Shown: positions 59,661 to 64,000 of the stretch, one piece after another
How positions within the stretch are numbered: the first letter of the stretch is position 1
Layout: the number at the start of each line of letters is the position of its first letter
From: Saprospiraceae bacterium
Lineage (GTDB): Bacteria; Bacteroidota; Bacteroidia; Chitinophagales; Saprospiraceae
Assembly: GCA_016715105.1 (NCBI GenBank)
Contig: JADKBO010000059.1
Location: 62,001-126,000, forward strand
Direction: 5' to 3'
Length of the DNA stretch: 64,000 bases
Made by a program: the position numbers and the translations under genes
The notes under the pieces: generated by a model
What the model saw: only the letters and a program-made list of their open reading frames with translations
The model's database searches: none
What the model was told of the DNA's origin: nothing

Positions 59661-60314
59661 ATGAAAAAAAAACTCATCTTTTTAGGCTTGTTAATAGGTA
59701 CTTTCCTCAATGGACAATCAGATTCAACACAGACATTGTTGAAAGATTTTAAATTGAAAGTGAGAGGGCAATTCGCACTACACTATGAGACATCAGAAGT
59801 CAATCAGTCAGCGCTCTCCTCTCTTGGAGCTGGTGCTGGTTTGATTTTTAATAAAAGAGTATCTATTGAATTTTATGCCATGGGAAGTCTCACAACTCCA
59901 GAAAGAATCGCATGGGATGGTGGTGTAAACCCCAATTTGGAATCCTTAACCTTTTTTGAAGGTGGTGGAAAATTGAGTTATATATTCAAACCATATAGGG
60001 CAATCCACGTAGTCGTAAGTTCTAAATTTGGAGGAGTCCACGTTGAGGATAATAGCACTCCAGCAACCATCATCAGTGATGATGCCTTTGTATGGACTCC
60101 ACAAGTAGAGGCTGAGCTCAATCTCACAAGAGCCATTAAACTAAGCCTAGGCATCGGCTATCGATTTACCAATAGAACCAATACTTTCTATAAAAACAAT
60201 GAAACCAATAGCCCTATCTTTTCTGCTGTTTTGGGTTTTGGGAGATTTGCCAGGGAAAATATGTGTTCTCCTCTTGAGGACAATCTGACATTCTGTTTGA
60301 GAAGAAAGGCATAA
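59661..60314 (+). CDS. Small outer-membrane beta-barrel protein, copy 2
   Basis: A 217-residue protein from ATG 59661 with a signal peptide (KKLIFLGLLIGTFLNGQ), the strands ALHYETSEVNQSALSSLGAGAGLIFNKRVS (region start) and SLGIGYRFTNRTNTFY. It is a paralogue of the preceding gene. Family barrels end with VLGFGRF-like strands, but here ~21 more residues follow (ARENMCSPLEDNLTFCLRRKA), which may be repeat-derived DNA or a late frameshift. The gap to the next gene is filled with repeats. Confidence 0.62.
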   Translation: MKKKLIFLGLLIGTFLNGQSDSTQTLLKDFKLKVRGQFALHYETSEVNQSALSSLGAGAGLIFNKRVSIEFYAMGSLTTPERIAWDGGVNPNLESLTFFEGGGKLSYIFKPYRAIHVVVSSKFGGVHVEDNSTPATIISDDAFVWTPQVEAELNLTRAIKLSLGIGYRFTNRTNTFYKNNETNSPIFSAVLGFGRFARENMCSPLEDNLTFCLRRKA

Positions 60315-60349
60315 ATGCCTTCTTCTATCCATCATATCACATCATTGTA

Positions 60350-60790
60350 GAAGGTACATGGGCCATCCACTGCCTGTGGTACCATATTGCATTTCACATT
60401 TTGCATTTCACACCATTCACCTTCTAAAAATCATTTGTGCTTTCTGGGAAGGCACGTGGGCCTTCCCCTGCCTGTGGTTCCATCTGACATTTCACATTTC
60501 ACATTTCACATCTCACACCATTCACCTTCTAAAAATCAATTGTGCTTTCTGGGAAGGCACATGGGCCTTCCCCTGCCTGTGGTTCCATCTGATATTTCAC
60601 ATTTCACATCTGACATTTCACATCTCACACCATTCACCTTCTAAAAATCATTTGTGCTTTCTGGAAGGCACGTGGGCCTTCCCCTGCATGTCGTTCCAAA
60701 TGAAATTTCACATTTCACATTTCACATCTCACACCATTCACCATTCACCATTTACCATTCACTATTCACTATTCACTCACATTTCACATT
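60350..60790. repeat. Tandem repeat block with 7-bp length ladder (98, 105, ~112 bp) and a hairpin
   Basis: Four copies of a G+C-rich core (anchor GGYACRTGGGCC at 60353, 60451, 60556, 60667) alternate with stretches of 7-bp TTTCACA/CACATTT-like units. Spacings between anchors are 98, 105 and 111 bp; the last unit has lost one G, so each step adds exactly one 7-bp unit. The core contains GGGAAGGC-ACGTGG-GCCTTCCC, an 8-bp stem with 6-base loop. The tail (60721-60790) is a longer CATTCAC array. Open frames across it encode only repeated HFTSHTI-like peptides and are not genes. Confidence 0.85.
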
Positions 60791-60952
60791 AATTACCAAC
60801 TCAGTTCACCCATCATTTAGGCACCTTCATCACCACCTATTTCGTATTGATCACACAAATGCAAACGCCAAAAGCAAAAGATAGAATTTTGAATCATGAT
60901 TTGAATTGCAGATGGATTCAATCATATCATTCAAAAACGAAAAACAAAAATT

Positions 60953-63271
60953 ATGAATAGAATTTTATTGACCCTTTTTTGGACAGTCCTCTTTACTAGT
61001 GCAGGATATGCTCAGAAAGATTTCACACTCAGCGGATACATTAGGGATGCCAGTTCTGGAGAAGAGCTTTTGTATGCAACCGTACAAGTAATAGAAAATC
61101 AGACAGGTACAACAACCAACCTTTATGGTTTTTACTCACTTACCCTTCCCGAAGGAAAGTATCATTTGGTGTATTCTTATTTAGGTTATCAAACGATAGA
61201 AAAGCCACTCAATTTGGAAAGCGATCAAGAATTGACCATACTACTTTCACCTAATGCTCAAGTCATGGATGAAATTGTAGTAACTGCTGAGGCAAAAGAC
61301 AAAAATGTATCCACCAACCAAATGAGCGTAGTCGAACTCAATATGGTCGAAGCAAAAAAAATCCCTGTGATTTTTGGAGAACAGGATATATTGAAAACCA
61401 TCCAATTATTGCCAGGGGTGAAAGGTGGTGGTGAAGGAGGATCTGGCTTTTATGTGAGAGGTGGCAATGCTGATCAAAACCTAGTGTTATTGGATGAAGC
61501 GCCGGTCTATAGCGCATCCCATTTACTCGGCTTCTTTTCTGTATTTAATTCAGATGCACTCAAGGACGTAAAATTGTATAAAGGTGGTATGCCAGCACAA
61601 TATGGAGGTCGTGCATCTTCTGTGCTTGATATCCGTATGAAAAATGGAAATGCCAAAAAATGGACAGCCACTGGGGGACTTGGACTCATTTCTTCAAGAT
61701 TGACGGTTGAAGGTCCAATTGTTAAAGATAAAAGTTCCATCATCGTTTCTGGAAGGCGTACTTATGCAGATTTATTGTATAAAACGGTGTCCAATAAAAT
61801 AGACGATAGTCAATTGTATTTCTATGATTTAAACATCAAGGCGAATTTTACTTTCTCAGATAAAAATCGAATTTATTATTCAGGTTATCTGGGAAGAGAT
61901 GTTGTGGGAACCAAAGAATTTGGATTTGATTGGGGAAATAATACCAATTCATTGAGGTGGAATCACAATTTCAATCAAAAAATGTTTCTCAACACAACCC
62001 TCATTTCCAGCCAATATGATTATGGAATCAATGCTAATTTTAGCAAACAGAATTACGATGTCAATTCGGGGATATATGATTATAATTTGAAACAAGATTA
62101 CAATTATTACATCAATCCCAACAACACCATCACATTTGGATGGAATGTCATCAATCACTATATAAAACCTGGTAATCTCAAAATTACAGGAGAATTGGAA
62201 GTGCCAGTCAATGTAAAATTGCAAAAACAAAACTCTTTGGAGAGTGGCATTTACCTTGCAAATGACCAAAAAATAAACAAAAGACTTTCTGTCTATTATG
62301 GCTTGCGTATGAGCATGTTTAACAATGTTGGCCCTCAGGAAGTGAAGACTTACGACGAGAATGGCAATGTAATTAACACAATAAAACATGAGAAAAACAA
62401 ATTTTTCAACACCTATTCAGGTCTGGAACCAAGGGCCAGTGCTACATATGTGCTTTCAGAAAAATCATCTATCAAAAGTGCCTACAATAGAAATTATCAA
62501 TACTTGCACCAACTCACCAATTATACTTCCGGCTCACCAACTGACTCGTGGATTACCTCATCTCCTAATATAAAACCCATCACTGCCGATCAAGTATCCA
62601 TCGGTTATTTCAGAAATTTCAATGATAATATGTTCGAATTCAGTGTCGAGACTTATTACAAATGGTTGAAAAATCAGCTAGACTATAAAGAAGGCGCCAA
62701 CACGGTACTCAATCCAGATGTGGAAGCTGATTTATTAAATGGTACAGGCAGAGCTTATGGTGCTGAATTATTGATAAGGAAAAATTTGGGAGCATTTACA
62801 GGATGGATCGGATATACACTTTCAAAAACAGAAAGAAAAATTCCTGGCATCAACAATGGAAATTGGTATTCAGCTCGCCAAGATAGAACACATGATTTCT
62901 CCATCGTAGGAACCTATCAATTGAGCAAAAAAATCACGGTATCTGGGACATGGGTTTACAGTACCGGTGATGCAGTAAGTTTTCCGACTGGTAAATACAA
63001 CATCGACGGTGTCAATCTCAATCTTTATTCCGATAGAAATGGATATAGAATGCCCGCTTATCACAGAGCAGACCTTGGTCTTACTTGGGTGCGCAAAGAC
63101 ACAAAAGACAGATATTCAGATTTGAGTTTTTCTATTTACAATGTTTATCATCGCAAAAATGCATACAGCATCACTTTCGAAGAAGTAGAAAATAGCCCGG
63201 GGGAAACACAAGCTGTGAAGACATCCTTATTTGGCATCATTCCTTCGATTACATGGAATTTCAGGTATTAA
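60953..63271 (+). CDS. TonB-dependent receptor with CarboxypepD_reg N-terminal domain
   Basis: A 772-residue receptor: signal peptide (RILLTLFWTVLFTSAGYAQ), a CarboxypepD_reg-like domain (FTLSGYIRDASSGEELLYATVQV..LYGFYSLTLPEGKYHLVYSYLGYQ), then the plug (IFGEQDILKTIQLLPGVKGGGEGGSGFYVRGGNADQNLVLLD), EVP-like KLYKGGMPAQYGGRASSVLDIRM and a barrel ending ITWNFRY. The domain order and the DUF4249 lipoprotein right after it identify the type often found with DUF4249, distinct from SusC/SusD. The ligand is unknown. The start ATG is preceded by the repeat block and no recognised promoter. Confidence 0.92.
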   Translation: MNRILLTLFWTVLFTSAGYAQKDFTLSGYIRDASSGEELLYATVQVIENQTGTTTNLYGFYSLTLPEGKYHLVYSYLGYQTIEKPLNLESDQELTILLSPNAQVMDEIVVTAEAKDKNVSTNQMSVVELNMVEAKKIPVIFGEQDILKTIQLLPGVKGGGEGGSGFYVRGGNADQNLVLLDEAPVYSASHLLGFFSVFNSDALKDVKLYKGGMPAQYGGRASSVLDIRMKNGNAKKWTATGGLGLISSRLTVEGPIVKDKSSIIVSGRRTYADLLYKTVSNKIDDSQLYFYDLNIKANFTFSDKNRIYYSGYLGRDVVGTKEFGFDWGNNTNSLRWNHNFNQKMFLNTTLISSQYDYGINANFSKQNYDVNSGIYDYNLKQDYNYYINPNNTITFGWNVINHYIKPGNLKITGELEVPVNVKLQKQNSLESGIYLANDQKINKRLSVYYGLRMSMFNNVGPQEVKTYDENGNVINTIKHEKNKFFNTYSGLEPRASATYVLSEKSSIKSAYNRNYQYLHQLTNYTSGSPTDSWITSSPNIKPITADQVSIGYFRNFNDNMFEFSVETYYKWLKNQLDYKEGANTVLNPDVEADLLNGTGRAYGAELLIRKNLGAFTGWIGYTLSKTERKIPGINNGNWYSARQDRTHDFSIVGTYQLSKKITVSGTWVYSTGDAVSFPTGKYNIDGVNLNLYSDRNGYRMPAYHRADLGLTWVRKDTKDRYSDLSFSIYNVYHRKNAYSITFEEVENSPGETQAVKTSLFGIIPSITWNFRY

Positions 63272-63301
63272 TCTTTTCAATCATTCAATAAAACAAAAAC
63301 A

Positions 63302-64000
63302 ATGAAATTTATATATCCATTATACGCAATACTTTTATTATTCGTGACTTCTTGTACGGAAGTCATCACGCTGGAATTAGATACCGCCACGCAAAAACCT
63401 GTCATTGATGCTACACTCAATGCCACAACAGGAACCTGCAAAGTAATTTTAACAAAAACGGGTGGATTTTACCAAAAGAAAGACTTTGATAAAATTTCCA
63501 ATGCTATTGTTTCTCTTGTGGATGGCAATGGATTGAGGTACAATTTATCAGAGACTTCGACAGGCATTTATGAAATTGGAAATATAAAAGTACAACCTGG
63601 AAATAATTTTACTTTGACGATCGAAAATGTTGAAGGGAAAACTTATAAGGCCGAAGCACTAACTCCATATCCAGGAAGAGCCGTCGAAATATCCAAACAA
63701 TTATTTGCCAATCCTGCAACGGATACTTTGCCATCCTTTTTCACCAGTTTGTTGATTGAAGATTATCCTGAGGTAAAAAATTATTATCAAATGAAATCTT
63801 ACATCAATGGAAAATTTCAAGCTTCCATTTTTGACTTCACAGGTGACGAATGGTTTGATGGCTACACGGTAGAACTTCCATCATCGGCCGTAGTTTACGA
63901 AGGCGATACGATGGTCTTGGAATTGATATCTATGAATAAAGCGATGTATCAATACGTGTTGGAAATGTCAGAAAATCTAGAATTGGCATATAATCCAAAG
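63302..64000 (+). CDS. DUF4249 lipoprotein (3' end cut off)
   Basis: ATG 63302, 30 bases after the receptor stop; the frame is open to the right edge with 233 residues visible. The signal ends LLLFVTSCTE (lipid Cys ~18), followed by ITLELDTATQKPVIDATLNA, a DUF4249 beta-sandwich pattern (KISNAIVSLVDGNGLRYNLSE, YEIGNIKVQPGNNFTLTIENVEGKTYKAEAL) and FFTSLLIEDYPEVKNYYQMKSYINGKFQ. DUF4249 proteins sit beside TonB receptors and probably help to bind or pass the ligand at the outer face, as SusD does for SusC. The role is inferred from that context. Confidence 0.85.
   Translation, partial: MKFIYPLYAILLLFVTSCTEVITLELDTATQKPVIDATLNATTGTCKVILTKTGGFYQKKDFDKISNAIVSLVDGNGLRYNLSETSTGIYEIGNIKVQPGNNFTLTIENVEGKTYKAEALTPYPGRAVEISKQLFANPATDTLPSFFTSLLIEDYPEVKNYYQMKSYINGKFQASIFDFTGDEWFDGYTVELPSSAVVYEGDTMVLELISMNKAMYQYVLEMSENLELAYNPK

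Noticed and set aside
60358..60884. Open frames of 76-144 codons across the repeat block
   Set aside because: The frames encode only repeated HFTSHTI/CAFWEGTWAFPC-like peptides caused by the tandem repeat, overlap each other and have no start context; they follow from the repeat, not from a gene.
1..64000. rRNA, tRNA, insertion sequence or integrase genes
   Set aside because: No cloverleaf, rRNA-like stretch, transposase or integrase motif was recognised by reading; a covariance-model search (tRNAscan or Infernal) would settle tRNA and ncRNA absence.

Overview
This window looks like a chromosomal stretch of a Bacteroidota bacterium, most likely a Saprospiraceae-like or related environmental lineage. 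Supporting signs are A+T-rich DNA, almost no Shine-Dalgarno sequences, TAnnTTTG -7 promoter boxes, type IX secretion (T9SS) C-terminal sorting domains, FISUMP-domain proteins, a TonB receptor followed by a DUF4249 lipoprotein, a CarboxypepD_reg TonB receptor, LytS/LytTR pairs and many small envelope proteins. The phylum call is firm; the family is inference. No rRNA, tRNA, CRISPR array, transposase or prophage was seen.

Layout. 1-8 kb: the 3' part of a six-hairpin glycosidase with a carbohydrate-binding tail, then small cytosolic or envelope genes (VOC, pirin, SRPBCC, GNAT, an exported DJ-1-like lipoprotein, a membrane alpha/beta hydrolase, a CPBP protease). 8.6-16 kb: vanadium-haloperoxidase-type lipoprotein, MORN-like lipoprotein, membrane protein, an OmpR/histidine-kinase pair, an orphan T9SS domain, a FISUMP protein and a BNR-repeat lipoprotein. 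16-23 kb: hydrolase, two DUF1801 proteins, DUF4345, DJ-1, an atypical pyruvate-kinase-like protein and a class A beta-lactamase. 23-34 kb: a large cell-surface operon (a ~2130-residue TANFOR-like protein, an FnIII protein, a FISUMP lipoprotein). 34-38.5 kb (minus strand): a NarL-type regulator with two tandem TPR histidine kinases. 38.7-43.4 kb: a small T9SS protein, a collagen-like fibre protein and an outer-membrane barrel protein. 43.5-46.7 kb (minus): a GH54 arabinofuranosidase with NEW3 and lamin-tail modules. 47-53.7 kb: stress-protein fragment, thioredoxin-reductase-like flavoprotein, intergenic heptad arrays and hairpins, P-type ATPase, TonB receptor with an iron-type operator. 54-58.4 kb: an LCIB-type carbonic anhydrase paired with a bestrophin, DUF1579, and a LytTR/LytS pair. 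58.4-64 kb: three small envelope genes, a 7-bp-laddered repeat block, a TonB receptor and a DUF4249 lipoprotein.

Two themes stand out. First, the LCIB carbonic anhydrase-bestrophin pair is a compact candidate bicarbonate module in a presumably heterotrophic bacterium. Second, at least ten genes are split by single-base frameshifts, mostly one-base losses in short A/T runs. That pattern fits residual long-read assembly error better than true decay, so most split genes here are probably intact in the organism. Three intergenic regions carry arrays of 7-bp units (NNNTCAG or its complement CTGANNN) and one carries a TTTCACA-type array.
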